Part shown: positions 8,875 through 17,137 of the stretch, piece after piece
Numbering within the stretch: position 1 is the first letter of the stretch
Layout: every line of letters begins with the position of its first letter
From: WTKG01 sp963735005
Lineage (GTDB): Bacteria > Actinomycetota > Actinomycetes > Actinomycetales > Demequinaceae
Assembly (NCBI GenBank): GCA_963735005.1
Contig: CAVTJA010000002.1
Coordinates: 1 to 64,000, forward strand
Direction: 5' to 3'
DNA: 64,000 bases
Position numbers and translations under genes: made by a program
Notes under the pieces: generated by a model
Databases searched by the model: none
What the model was told of the DNA's origin: nothing
The model's input: the letters and a program-made list of their open reading frames with translations, nothing else

Positions 8875-9411
8875 ATGAGAACGTGGCAACCCCAGCTCGA
8901 GGAGCTGGTCCGAGGCAGGCACCGCGTGCTGATCTCGTACGCGTACCTGCTGACGCGCGACGTGGGCGAAGCAGAGGACCTGGTGCAGGACGCGCTCGTG
9001 GCCGCCTTTGGCGGTCGCGCCAAGTTCGAGACCCAGGCTCAAGCCGAGTCGTACGTGAGGCGCGCGATCGCCTCCCGATTCGTGGACAACTACCGCAAGC
9101 GCGCGGCGGACCGGGCGCGGGTGGACCGCGTCGACCTCCGCACGGTTGAGCCGGGCCCCGAGTCCTCCGCGGTGGGGCGCATCGACGTCGCCGCCGCTCT
9201 GGCCGAACTGCCGCCGCGGGTGCGCGCATGCGTCGCGCTCCGCTACCTCGCGGACCAATCCACCGCCGAGACGGCCCGCGCGCTTGGCCTGTCGGAGGGC
9301 GCGGTCAAGCGCTACTGCTCCGACGGCGTCCACGCGCTGAACACCATGCTTGGCACCCGATCAACAGACGACGACCGGGCCCCCGTTGGCCCCAAGGGAG
9401 GTGCGCGATGA
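8875..9411 (+). CDS. ECF-type RNA polymerase sigma factor
   Basis: A 178-residue protein that would direct RNA polymerase to a small regulon. Region 2 includes YLLTRDVGEAEDLVQDAL near residues 24-41. Region 4 has LPPRVRACVALRYLADQS and the helix-turn-helix GLSEGAVKRYCSDGV near residue 140. ATG 8875 was preferred over the adjacent GTG 8872 because GGAGG ends four bases before it. Its stop overlaps the next gene (ATGA), which encodes a membrane protein in the place normally held by an anti-sigma factor. Confidence 0.87.
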   Translation: MRTWQPQLEELVRGRHRVLISYAYLLTRDVGEAEDLVQDALVAAFGGRAKFETQAQAESYVRRAIASRFVDNYRKRAADRARVDRVDLRTVEPGPESSAVGRIDVAAALAELPPRVRACVALRYLADQSTAETARALGLSEGAVKRYCSDGVHALNTMLGTRSTDDDRAPVGPKGGAR

Positions 9412-10787
9412 GTGAGGAACTCCGCGACGTGCTCGCAGGCGCAGAGGCCGCTACGGCCCAGGCGCTTCCAGGATTCGACCCCGCGGTGATGACGCGCAGC
9501 GCGACCCGCCGCTCGATTCGCCGCCGCGCCGTACGCGCGGTGGGCACCACGGCTGCGGCGATCGTCGGCGTCGGCGCGCTTGGTGTTGGCGCCTATGCCG
9601 TTGTTGACCGGCTGGGTGAGGGCCCCGCCGTCGTCCCCACGACGCCCGTGCCCACAGTGTCGGCGACGGTTGGCCCCGAGCCGACCCCGGTGGTCGACGA
9701 CACGCCCCTGCCCGGCCACACGGTGACCGTCGGCGACGGCCTGCCGTCGGCGTCGGCGCTCACACAGGGCGCACTCGACGCGGTGACGACCGACTGGGTG
9801 CTCGCGGTCTACGACTCGACGTTCCGTGGCAGCAGCGGCGCCAACGTCGACGGCGAGCGGGTGCTGTACCTCGTGTCACCTGACGGCATGCGCTACGAGG
9901 TCGCGAACCTCACCAAGTACGACTCGCTCAACCTGCTCGCGTGGGACTCCACCCGCGGCAAGGCGTTGCTGTCCGAAGACCGTGCGTCCGCAATCGTGGT
10001 GGACTTCGCGTCCGGCACCGTGGCTGGCGAGTGGCAGCTGTGCGGCGAGGGCGTGAGCATCGTCGGTGCCGCGCGCGACGGTGGCTGGGGCATCTGGGGC
10101 GCGTGCCAAGGCGAGGGCTTCGACGGCCTCTACGCCGACGACGGCTCGCTGCTGTCGACCGACGGCTACTTCCAGAGCACGTGGGGCACCACCGTCACAC
10201 TCGTGGGCGACGTGCAAGTTGTCTACGAGTTCGAGGTGCCGCCGGACCAGAAGTTCAAGGCGGTCGCGGCGGACGGCACAGTGACGCCCATGCAGGTGCC
10301 GTCAACAACGTCCGACTGCTACCCGGTCGCGGCCGGCGCGGACGGCGTGCTCGTCGCAGCCTGCTGGGATGAGTCGGGTGGCAACGCGCTGTGGGCACTC
10401 CCCGTGGACGGGAGCGCGCCGGCGACCATGCTGGGTGACGCCGACCTGCTCGCCTTGGTGGGCGAGGCAGCACCGACCTCGACCGGCCTCACCTACGGCG
10501 CCTACTGCACCGCAGGCGAGCGCGGGGTCTTCTCAGCGACGGACGGCACCTTCACCGAGCTGTTCATCCTGCACGGCGGCCCGCAGGCGGTGCCAAACGA
10601 CGGCGAGTACCCGCCCGTCAGGTGCTACCCGAGTGCCTCCGGCCTGGTCGTGGTGACGGGGGTTGGCCCGCTGTGGTCCTGGAACCCGGACACGGACGCG
10701 GTGGTCACTCTGCTGCCGGTCCCCGAGCCAAGCGACGACGGCACATGGGTGGGCGCCGCGGAGAACGGCGTGATCGTCCACCCGTAG
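9408..10787 (+). CDS. Membrane-anchored beta-propeller-like protein coupled to the ECF sigma gene
   Basis: A 459-residue protein. The first ~43 residues are cytoplasmic and include a strongly basic patch (SATRRSIRRRAVRAV). One membrane helix follows (AAAIVGVGALGVGAYAVV, about residues 49-66), then a Pro/Thr linker and a large extracytoplasmic beta-rich domain. That domain has WVLAVYDSTF, YLVSPDGMRYEVANL and LLAWDSTRGKALL, a repeated strand pattern like a seven-bladed propeller. Overlap with the sigma gene suggests an anti-sigma or sensor role, but no zinc anti-sigma HxxxCxxC motif is visible. A paralogue lies at 13382. Confidence 0.6.
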   Translation: MSEELRDVLAGAEAATAQALPGFDPAVMTRSATRRSIRRRAVRAVGTTAAAIVGVGALGVGAYAVVDRLGEGPAVVPTTPVPTVSATVGPEPTPVVDDTPLPGHTVTVGDGLPSASALTQGALDAVTTDWVLAVYDSTFRGSSGANVDGERVLYLVSPDGMRYEVANLTKYDSLNLLAWDSTRGKALLSEDRASAIVVDFASGTVAGEWQLCGEGVSIVGAARDGGWGIWGACQGEGFDGLYADDGSLLSTDGYFQSTWGTTVTLVGDVQVVYEFEVPPDQKFKAVAADGTVTPMQVPSTTSDCYPVAAGADGVLVAACWDESGGNALWALPVDGSAPATMLGDADLLALVGEAAPTSTGLTYGAYCTAGERGVFSATDGTFTELFILHGGPQAVPNDGEYPPVRCYPSASGLVVVTGVGPLWSWNPDTDAVVTLLPVPEPSDDGTWVGAAENGVIVHP

Positions 10788-10800
10788 CCCGTCCCGAACA

Positions 10801-10835
10801 GCGGCGGCGCTCCCGACATTCGGGGGCGCCGCCGC
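10801..10835 (+). terminator. Hairpin terminator after the sigma/propeller operon
   Basis: GCGGCGGCGC (10801-10810) pairs perfectly with GCGCCGCCGC (10826-10835) across a 15-base loop. There is no U-run. It lies 13 bases after the stop and just before the menC promoter. Confidence 0.6.
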
Positions 10836-10837
10836 CG

Positions 10838-10843
10838 TAGGCT
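10838..10843 (+). promoter_or_regulatory. -10 box TAGGCT, leaderless start of menC
   Basis: TAGGCT ends seven bases before ATG 10851, abutting the upstream hairpin. Confidence 0.58.
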
Positions 10844-10850
10844 CAGGGGC

Positions 10851-11738
10851 ATGGAGTTCCGCCCGTTCCGCGTCGCGCTCGCGGTGCCCTTCCGGGGGCT
10901 GACCGAGCGGTCCGGCGTGCTGATGCGCGGCAGGGACGCCAGCGGCGCCGACGCCTGGGGCGAGTACGCGCCCTTTGCGGACTACGACGCGCGGCGGGCC
11001 TCGCGGTGGTGGGCTGCGGCGATGGAGGCGGCGACGGGCGGCTGGCCCGATCCGGTGCGCGACACCGTGCCGGTCAACGCGATCGTGCCGGAGGTGTCGC
11101 CCGAGCAGGCCGCCACGCTCGCGGTTGCCGGCGGCTGCAGCACCGCCAAGGTCAAGGTGGCCGGGGCGTCGGGCCTGCGCGCCGATTGCGAGCGCGTCGC
11201 CGCCGCAGCCGCCGCGCTCGGCCCGGGCGGGCGCGTGCGCGTTGACGCCAACGGCGGGTGGGACGTGGACCAGGCCGAGCGCGCCCTGCGCGAACTCGCC
11301 GCCGCCGCCCGCGACGCCGGGCTCGCTGGCCTCGAGTACGTGGAGCAGCCGTGCGCGACGGTGGACGAGCTCGCGGCGCTGCGCCGCCGCACCGACGTCC
11401 CGATCGCCGCCGACGAATCGATCCGCGTCCCCGAGGACCCGATGGCCGTTGTCCGCGCCGGGGCCGCCGACATCATCATCCTCAAGGTCGCGCCGCTCGG
11501 CGGCGTGCGCGCGTGCCTCGAGCTCGCTGAGCAGGCGGGGCTACCAGTGGTCGTGTCCAGCGCCATGGATACGTCGGTGGGTCTCGCGGGAGGGCTCGCG
11601 CTCGCCCGCGCGCTACCCGAGCTTCCGTACGCCTGCGGCCTCGGCACCGGCGCGCTGCTCGCCCAGGACACCGTTTCAAACCCGCTCGTGCCGACGTCGG
11701 GCACACTTGGCGCATACGTCCCGGAGGTGATCGCGTGA
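10851..11738 (+). CDS. menC: o-succinylbenzoate synthase MenC
   Basis: It dehydrates SHCHC to o-succinylbenzoate. The 295-residue enolase-superfamily protein has an N-terminal capping domain and a barrel with the expected acid/base and metal ligands: the KVK pair in TAKVKVAG near residue 101, RVDANGGW near 130 (Asp ligand), EYVEQPC near 163 (Glu), AADES near 188 (Asp/Glu) and ILKVAPLGG near 210 (second catalytic Lys). Its stop overlaps the menD start by four bases. Confidence 0.93.
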   Translation: MEFRPFRVALAVPFRGLTERSGVLMRGRDASGADAWGEYAPFADYDARRASRWWAAAMEAATGGWPDPVRDTVPVNAIVPEVSPEQAATLAVAGGCSTAKVKVAGASGLRADCERVAAAAAALGPGGRVRVDANGGWDVDQAERALRELAAAARDAGLAGLEYVEQPCATVDELAALRRRTDVPIAADESIRVPEDPMAVVRAGAADIIILKVAPLGGVRACLELAEQAGLPVVVSSAMDTSVGLAGGLALARALPELPYACGLGTGALLAQDTVSNPLVPTSGTLGAYVPEVIA

Positions 11739-13348
11739 GCAACCCGAACATGACGTTCGCGCGCGCCCTGGTCGCGTCGCTCCACGCCGCGGGCGTGCGC
11801 CACGCGGTGGTGTGCCCCGGCTCGCGCTCCGGCCCGCTCGCGCTCGCGTTCGGAGAGGCGGCGGCCAACGATCGCCGCCCCGGCGCGCCCGAGATCGAGT
11901 TGCACGTGCGCGTCGACGAACGGTCCGCGGCGTTCACGGCGCTCGGCATCGCCCGCGCCCGGCTTGAGCCCGTCGCGGTCGTCACCACCTCGGGCACCGC
12001 CGTGGGCAACCTGCTCCCCGCGACCATGGAGGCCGCGCACTCGGGCGTGCCGCTCATCCTGCTCACGGGCGACCGGCCGTTCCTCACGCGCGGCACCGGC
12101 GCCAACCAAACCACCGACCAGCGCACCGCCCTCGCAGGTTTCGCCACGCGCGTGCGCGACGTCTCGCCGCCAAGTTGGGGCCGCGACCTCGAGGCCGAGG
12201 CCGCCGAGCTGGTGGCGTGGACGTTCGGACCGAGCGCCCAGCACCCCGGCGGCCTGACCGGCCCGGCGCACCTCAACCTTCAGTTCGGCGAGCCGATCGA
12301 GCCCGACACCGCGCCGTGGCCCGCCGCCCCGGTCGTCGAATTCCCGCCCCTCGCCGCCCCCAAGGACGTGCCCCTACCGGACGTCCCGCGCGGCATCGTC
12401 GTCGCTGGTGACGGCGCGGGCAGGGTGGCCGCTACCGTCGCCGCCGCCCGCGGCTGGCCGCTCCTCGCCGAGCCGACGTCAGGCGCGCGCGCGGGTCGCG
12501 CCGCCGTCGCTGGCTACGTGGAGGCGCTCGCGTCGGAACGTGGGCAGGAGCTGGCGGCCGCGGCGCAGTTGGTCGTGGTGATAGGCCGGCCCACGCTGAG
12601 CCGGCCCGTCTCCGCACTGATCGCGGGCGCGAAGCAGCTGTGGGTCGCGGGCCACGGCGCACTCAGCCAGCAGGCGCCGCTCAACGCCGCCCACGTGCTG
12701 GACGAGGTCCCCGAGTCGTGGCGCACGGCCGCCGCGGATCCGGACCCCGAGTGGCTCGAGCGGTGGCTGCTGCTAGGCCGCGAGCCGGAGCGCCAGGAAT
12801 GGGGGACCGAGGCCGTTGCGCTCGCAGCGCTGGCGGCGGCCCGTGGCGGCGTGCTGCTGCTCGGCTCGAGCGCGATCATCCGCGCTGCGGACCGGACCTT
12901 CCCCGCCCTCGCGGACGTGTACGACGTCCCGCTCGTCGTCGCCAACCGCGGCCTGGCGGGGATCGACGGCACCGTGTCGACCGCGATGGGCTTGGCGTTG
13001 GGTGGCGGAACGCGGGTCGTCGCGGCCATGGGCGACCTGACCTTCCTACACGACGTCGGCGGGCTGCTCATCGGCCCGCTGGAGCGCACCCCCGACCTCA
13101 CCATCGTGGTGGCAAACGACGGCGGCGGGCGGATCTTCGAGCGGCTTGAGCACGCGCGGGCCGAGCGCGACATCTTCGAGCGCGTGTTCGTGACGCCGCA
13201 CCGCGCACACATCGAGGCGATCGCCGAGGGCTACGGCGCGCACTACCGCCGCGCGGACTCCGCCGCGGTGCTTGAGCGCGCGCTCGCGGACCCTCCCGCG
13301 GGCGTTCTCGTGGTCGAGGCGATGCTCCCGGGAGCCAGCGCCAGTTAG
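11735..13348 (+). CDS. menD: SEPHCHC synthase MenD (thiamine diphosphate-dependent)
   Basis: It condenses isochorismate with 2-oxoglutarate-derived succinic semialdehyde. The 537-residue protein starts MTFARALVASLHAAGVRHAV and has the MenD signatures CPGSRSGPLALAF near residue 27, VDERSAAFTALGIARA with the thiamine-activating Glu near 57, TTSGTAVGNLLPA near 86 and NQTTDQRTALAGF near 126. The C-terminal ThDP domain has AMGDLTFLHDVGGLL near 430 and VVANDGGGRIFERL. The GTG start overlaps menC (GTGA). Confidence 0.95.
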   Translation: MSNPNMTFARALVASLHAAGVRHAVVCPGSRSGPLALAFGEAAANDRRPGAPEIELHVRVDERSAAFTALGIARARLEPVAVVTTSGTAVGNLLPATMEAAHSGVPLILLTGDRPFLTRGTGANQTTDQRTALAGFATRVRDVSPPSWGRDLEAEAAELVAWTFGPSAQHPGGLTGPAHLNLQFGEPIEPDTAPWPAAPVVEFPPLAAPKDVPLPDVPRGIVVAGDGAGRVAATVAAARGWPLLAEPTSGARAGRAAVAGYVEALASERGQELAAAAQLVVVIGRPTLSRPVSALIAGAKQLWVAGHGALSQQAPLNAAHVLDEVPESWRTAAADPDPEWLERWLLLGREPERQEWGTEAVALAALAAARGGVLLLGSSAIIRAADRTFPALADVYDVPLVVANRGLAGIDGTVSTAMGLALGGGTRVVAAMGDLTFLHDVGGLLIGPLERTPDLTIVVANDGGGRIFERLEHARAERDIFERVFVTPHRAHIEAIAEGYGAHYRRADSAAVLERALADPPAGVLVVEAMLPGASAS

Positions 13349-13381
13349 CCTGGACCCAGGGCATCGGACAAGGGAGAGTGC

Positions 13382-14728
13382 GTGGCGCAGATCAAGAGTT
13401 CGCGCTACTGGTACGCGTGGACGGGAGCGCTCGCCGGCGCGTTTGCCGTCGGCGTCTACCTGCTCACCTTCTGGGGCTGGCATGGCGGCACCGCAGAGCC
13501 CTACGTGAAGCCGCCGGACCTCACCGACATCAACCCGAGTCCCACGCCGGTGGTGCACCACATCACCCACCCGGCGCCGCTGCCCTCCGAGCCGTACACC
13601 GAACAGACCCTTGAGGCGGTCGACGCCGACTGGCTGCTGATCGAATACGACTCGAGCGCCGGCGCGTACTCGGCGCCGACCATCGCGGTCACGCCTGAGC
13701 CGGACCCGATCACCGGCAAGACGGGCGAGCCGCAGCTCGAGCCGACGGACGGCGAAGGCGAATGGGAGATCCCTGGCCCGCGCTACCTGTACGTCGTTGA
13801 CCCCACCGGCGCGGTGTACTCCACGGTCGAGTTCGCCGCCGACTCGGGCTACAAGCTGCTTGCCTGGCTTCCAGACCACCGCACCGCGATCGTCGCCGAG
13901 CGGCGCTCGGCGGGCCGCTCCACACTTCACTCGGTCGACCTCGTCACCGGCACGATCTCGGCGGCTTTCGACGGTCCCGACGGGTCGCCGGGCGGCGCAT
14001 GGGCCAAGCCCTACGTCGAGGTGTCGCGCGACCAGAAGGCGCTTGTCGTTCAGCACGGCGCGGACAAGCGCGGGTTGGTGTTGCTCGAGTTCGACGGCAC
14101 GTTCATCGCGGAGGCGGTGCCGCCCGTCGAGGGCGGCGATTTCGTCCAGGCGCCGGGCGACCGCTGGTACATCGTGCGCGAGCGCGTCGACACGGAGGAC
14201 GGCCCCGAGTGGGGCCTCGCGAGCTACGGCCCCGCCGGGGACGACCCGCCCGAATCCACGACATACGTGCGGACCTACCACGAGCATCCGCAGGGGGAGC
14301 CCGACTGCTACCCGGGAGTGTGGCCGCTTGGGCGCCAGCTGATCGTCAGATGCAACCACAACGACGGCACCACCCAGCTGTACACGCTCGCCATCGCGAC
14401 TAACACGTACGTCGAGGCGCCTTCGATCAACTGGACCTCGGACGACGGGTCTTTCGCCTTCGACGACGACGGCACCCGCATCGCGGTGTCGCGCGTGGTG
14501 TTTGACGTGTTCGGGCAGCCACAGTGGGTGCTCCCCGTCGAGGCGACGACCACCAGCCACGTCGCGTGGGCGGGCAACTACGTCGCGATGTGGGGCGCCC
14601 CTGACCCGGCGCCGGGCTTTGGCGCGGCGTTCGTGCGGATGCACCACGCGGCGACGGGCGAGGTCGCCTACGTGCTGTCGGCCTACGACGGCGCCGCAGG
14701 CATTCGCGCCGTCGTCCCGGCGATCTGA
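13382..14728 (+). CDS. Membrane-anchored propeller-like protein, paralogue of the 9408 product
   Basis: A 448-residue protein with one N-terminal membrane helix (WTGALAGAFAVGVYLLTFWGW, about residues 12-32), a Pro-rich linker, then an extracytoplasmic beta-rich domain. Segments align with the 9408 product: LEAVDADWLLIEYDSS versus LDAVTTDWVLAVYDST, and YLYVVDPTGAVYSTVEF with YKLLAWLPDHRTAIVA. GTG 13382 follows AAGGGAGAG. It starts 33 bases after menD and may be cotranscribed with it. Unlike its relative, it is not next to a sigma gene. The function is unknown. Confidence 0.6.
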   Translation: MAQIKSSRYWYAWTGALAGAFAVGVYLLTFWGWHGGTAEPYVKPPDLTDINPSPTPVVHHITHPAPLPSEPYTEQTLEAVDADWLLIEYDSSAGAYSAPTIAVTPEPDPITGKTGEPQLEPTDGEGEWEIPGPRYLYVVDPTGAVYSTVEFAADSGYKLLAWLPDHRTAIVAERRSAGRSTLHSVDLVTGTISAAFDGPDGSPGGAWAKPYVEVSRDQKALVVQHGADKRGLVLLEFDGTFIAEAVPPVEGGDFVQAPGDRWYIVRERVDTEDGPEWGLASYGPAGDDPPESTTYVRTYHEHPQGEPDCYPGVWPLGRQLIVRCNHNDGTTQLYTLAIATNTYVEAPSINWTSDDGSFAFDDDGTRIAVSRVVFDVFGQPQWVLPVEATTTSHVAWAGNYVAMWGAPDPAPGFGAAFVRMHHAATGEVAYVLSAYDGAAGIRAVVPAI

Positions 14729-14742
14729 TTCCCAGGGGAATC
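14727..14742. promoter_or_regulatory. Perfect palindrome GATTCCC-AG-GGGAATC
   Basis: Seven-base arms flank two bases and overlap the stop of the upstream gene, about 73 bases before the PDZ gene. The loop is too short for a terminator, so a dimeric repressor or activator site is more likely. The regulator is unknown. Confidence 0.35.
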
Positions 14743-14814
14743 TCAGGAACGTCACAGTTCGGGGCCAGCCTCGGTTGATGCCATGGGGTCGTTGGATCAA
14801 CCAAGGAGGCTCTC

Positions 14815-15711
14815 ATGAGCAAGTTCAACCGAATGGCGTGGCCGGTCGCGATCCCCGCGGCGGCCGCACTTTCGATGTTTGGCCTGGTCGCGACGTCGTC
14901 AGCGGCGTCGGCCGTTGGCTCCGAAACCGACCCGCTCGCGGGAGAAAGCTGGCAGCGGCCAGCGCCCGAGACGGTTCCGTACTTCGGGGTCTACGTGAAG
15001 CTCACCCGCGACGGCGTGTACGTCCGCGGCGTGGTCACGGACGGCCCCGCGGACCTCGCGGGCATCCAGTCGGGAGACAAGATCGTCTCGGTCAATGGCG
15101 TGAGCTTCGACCACCGCGGCGCGTTCCGTGAGGCGATCGATGGCGTGACACCGGGAGACGTCATTCCGGTTGTGTATGAGCGCGACGGAGTGCAGACGTC
15201 CGTTCGCGTTGAGACCGGTTCCCAGGCGGACCGGCCGACCCTCGAGGAGCGCCCGTGGCTCGGCGCGTTCCCCGCGGCGCCGGATGGAGACACCACCACA
15301 GGGCTCACCATCGGTTACGTGAGCGATGGCTCGCCGGCTGACGTCGCGGGCGTACAGGTGGGAGATGAGGTGGTGTCGGTCAACGGCGTCGACGTGACGA
15401 ACCCTCGCGATGCGTTCGGTTCGCTACGCACCATGTCCCCCGGGGACACCCTCGTGCTGGGCCTTCAGCGCGGCGGGGACACCCTCACGGTCGCGGTGGT
15501 GCTCGGCTCGCAGGCCGACAACCCGAATCGTGAGGCGGATCTCGCCGCACGCCAGCAGCTGCACCAGGATCGGCAGAACGCGCGCCACGACCGCCGCGAG
15601 GCGCGTCACGACGCGCGCAACGCCGACGCTGGCGGCAACGGGGGTCCTGGCGGCGCCAACGGGTGGGGCACCAGCCCCGGCCGGTTTGGTCAGGGAGGCG
15701 CAGCCGCCTGA
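14815..15711 (+). CDS. Secreted protein with two PDZ domains
   Basis: A 298-residue protein. AAGGAGG sits eight bases before the ATG. A signal peptide covers about residues 1-38 (hydrophobic run then ATSSAASAVG). Two PDZ domains follow: residues ~60-130 with GVVTDGPADLAGIQSGDKIV, and ~160-235 with VSDGSPADVAGVQVGDEVV. The tail is rich in Arg/His/Asp (QNARHDRREARHDARNAD) and then glycine. There is no protease domain, so it is a stand-alone exported scaffold or substrate-binding protein. Such repeats are usual in HtrA/RseP-type proteins. Confidence 0.78.
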   Translation: MSKFNRMAWPVAIPAAAALSMFGLVATSSAASAVGSETDPLAGESWQRPAPETVPYFGVYVKLTRDGVYVRGVVTDGPADLAGIQSGDKIVSVNGVSFDHRGAFREAIDGVTPGDVIPVVYERDGVQTSVRVETGSQADRPTLEERPWLGAFPAAPDGDTTTGLTIGYVSDGSPADVAGVQVGDEVVSVNGVDVTNPRDAFGSLRTMSPGDTLVLGLQRGGDTLTVAVVLGSQADNPNREADLAARQQLHQDRQNARHDRREARHDARNADAGGNGGPGGANGWGTSPGRFGQGGAAA

Positions 15712-15733
15712 CCTCGGTGACTGACCTCGGTGA
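15708..15733 (+). repeat. 13-bp tandem repeat at the end of the PDZ gene
   Basis: CTGACCTCGGTGA occurs twice in direct succession; the PDZ stop codon lies in the first copy. It is a short duplication without obvious function. Confidence 0.6.
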
Positions 15734-15736
15734 CTG

Positions 15737-15762
15737 GCCCCGCGTGCTTGGGCGCGCGGGGC
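15737..15762. terminator. Hairpin between convergent PDZ and menF genes
   Basis: GCCCCGCG (15737-15744) pairs with CGCGGGGC (15755-15762) with a 10-base loop. No U-tract follows on the plus strand. Its place between convergent genes fits a bidirectional terminator. Confidence 0.5.
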
Positions 15763-15800
15763 TCAGTCGCGCCTGGGCTGTATGGGGTACGGCTTACAGG

Positions 15801-17063
15801 CTACGAACGCAGCGCGCTGCGCAATGGCTCAAGCTTGGCCTCTGACTCGGCCCATTCGGAGTGGGAGTCGGAGGCGGCGACAATGCCGCAGCCGGCGTAC
15901 AGGCGCATCTTGCGAGGGTCGGTTCGGGACACCTCGGCGGCGCGTAGGGCAATGCACCACTCGCCGTCGCCGGTGCCGTCCATCCACCCGACCGGGCCTG
16001 CGTAGCGACCGCGGTCGAGGCCCTCGAGCTCGGCGATGATCTGCGCCGCAGCCGCCGTGGGGGTGCCGCACACGGCGGCAGAGGGGTGCAGCGCGGCCAC
16101 CAGCTCGAGGCTTGAGGTGGCGTCCTTGAGCACGCCCGTGACGTCGGAGGCGAGGTGCATGACGTTGGGGAGGTGGATCACCGACGGTGCCTCTGGAACG
16201 TTGATCGACGTGCAGTGCTCGTGCAAGACCTCGGTCACGGAGTCCACCGCGTACTCGTGCTCCTCGCGGTCCTTCGACGACCGCGCGAGCGCCGCGGCGT
16301 GGGCGAGGTCGGCGGTCTCGTCGCCCGTGGGGCGGATGGTCCCGGCGAGCACCCGCGACGTCACAAGGCCGCGGTCGACGCGCGCCAGCAGCTCCGGGGT
16401 CGCGCCGATCATGCCGTCCACGTGGAACGTCCAGCACGTGGGGTAGCCATCCGCGAGGTTGGACAGCAGGGAGCGCACGTCGATCGGGTCCTCCGCGACG
16501 GCGTCCACCGCGCGTGCGAGCACCACCTTGTCCACGCTCCCGGCGACGATGCGCTCCACGGCGTGCTCGACGGCGTCACGCCAGATGCGCTCGTCTCCCT
16601 CGCCCACGACGACGCTGCCAACCGGCGCGGGCGCTGTGCCGCCCGCCTGGGCATCGGCGAGGCTCGGGGCGGAGATGGAGGCGGAGTCCGAGATCACGGT
16701 CAGCCACGACCTGCCCTCGCGGGTTCCAAGCACGTAGCGGGGGACGATCACGACGCCCCCGGAGGCCGAGTCATCCGCGAACGCGAACGAGCCAAAGGCG
16801 ACGGGGCCCGTGCCCCTGACCTCGACGTCGTCCCTCACGACGGCGCGCCGGGACAGGTTCTCCCACCACACGCGAGCCGCCTCGATGCGGTTGGGTCCAG
16901 AGGACTCGAAGCGGGCAATCTCGCCCCACGCGACCATGCCCTCGCCACGCCTCACCCAGGAGATGCCGGGTTCGGGAAGGGCGGCGATCAGGTCTCCCGG
17001 ATCGTCAACGCTTACGGTCCGCACGACCAACGGGTCGTGTGCCGCGGAGGGCTGTACGCTCAC
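15801..17063 (-). CDS. menF: Isochorismate synthase MenF
   Basis: It converts chorismate to isochorismate, the entry step to menaquinone. The 420-residue chorismate-binding protein has KVVLARAVD near residue 205, the core motif LAGTIRPTGDETADLAHA near 265, HPSAAVCGTPT near 355, YAGPVGWMD near 380 and MRLYAGCGIV near 405, the usual active-site set. The GTG at 17063 has TAGGCT six bases upstream. It diverges from menJ. A siderophore role is less likely because no related genes lie nearby and the other men genes surround it. Confidence 0.92.
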   Translation of the reverse strand: MSVQPSAAHDPLVVRTVSVDDPGDLIAALPEPGISWVRRGEGMVAWGEIARFESSGPNRIEAARVWWENLSRRAVVRDDVEVRGTGPVAFGSFAFADDSASGGVVIVPRYVLGTREGRSWLTVISDSASISAPSLADAQAGGTAPAPVGSVVVGEGDERIWRDAVEHAVERIVAGSVDKVVLARAVDAVAEDPIDVRSLLSNLADGYPTCWTFHVDGMIGATPELLARVDRGLVTSRVLAGTIRPTGDETADLAHAAALARSSKDREEHEYAVDSVTEVLHEHCTSINVPEAPSVIHLPNVMHLASDVTGVLKDATSSLELVAALHPSAAVCGTPTAAAAQIIAELEGLDRGRYAGPVGWMDGTGDGEWCIALRAAEVSRTDPRKMRLYAGCGIVAASDSHSEWAESEAKLEPLRSALRS

Positions 17064-17069
17064 CGTCCA

Positions 17070-17075
17070 AGCCTA
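17070..17075 (-). promoter_or_regulatory. -10 box TAGGCT, leaderless start of menF
   Basis: TAGGCT ends six bases before GTG 17063. Confidence 0.6.
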
Positions 17076-17125
17076 CGACGGCCGCGAGGTTCTGAGGTTT
17101 GCCTAAGGTCCCGGTCGAGTCGCCG

Positions 17126-17131
17126 TAGGCT
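17126..17131 (+). promoter_or_regulatory. -10 box TAGGCT, leaderless start of menJ
   Basis: TAGGCT ends six bases before GTG 17138. It is 50 bases from the divergent menF box of identical sequence. Confidence 0.6.
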
Positions 17132-17137
17132 AGAGGG

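Noticed and set aside
10801..10835. Considered as a GC-rich repeat or riboswitch before menC
   Set aside because: A simple 10-bp hairpin just after a stop codon and before a leaderless promoter is best explained as a terminator.
13046..14800. 584-codon minus-strand open frame
   Set aside because: A shadow of the menD end and the propeller gene; Arg/Val/Gly-rich composition typical of antisense frames in high-GC DNA.
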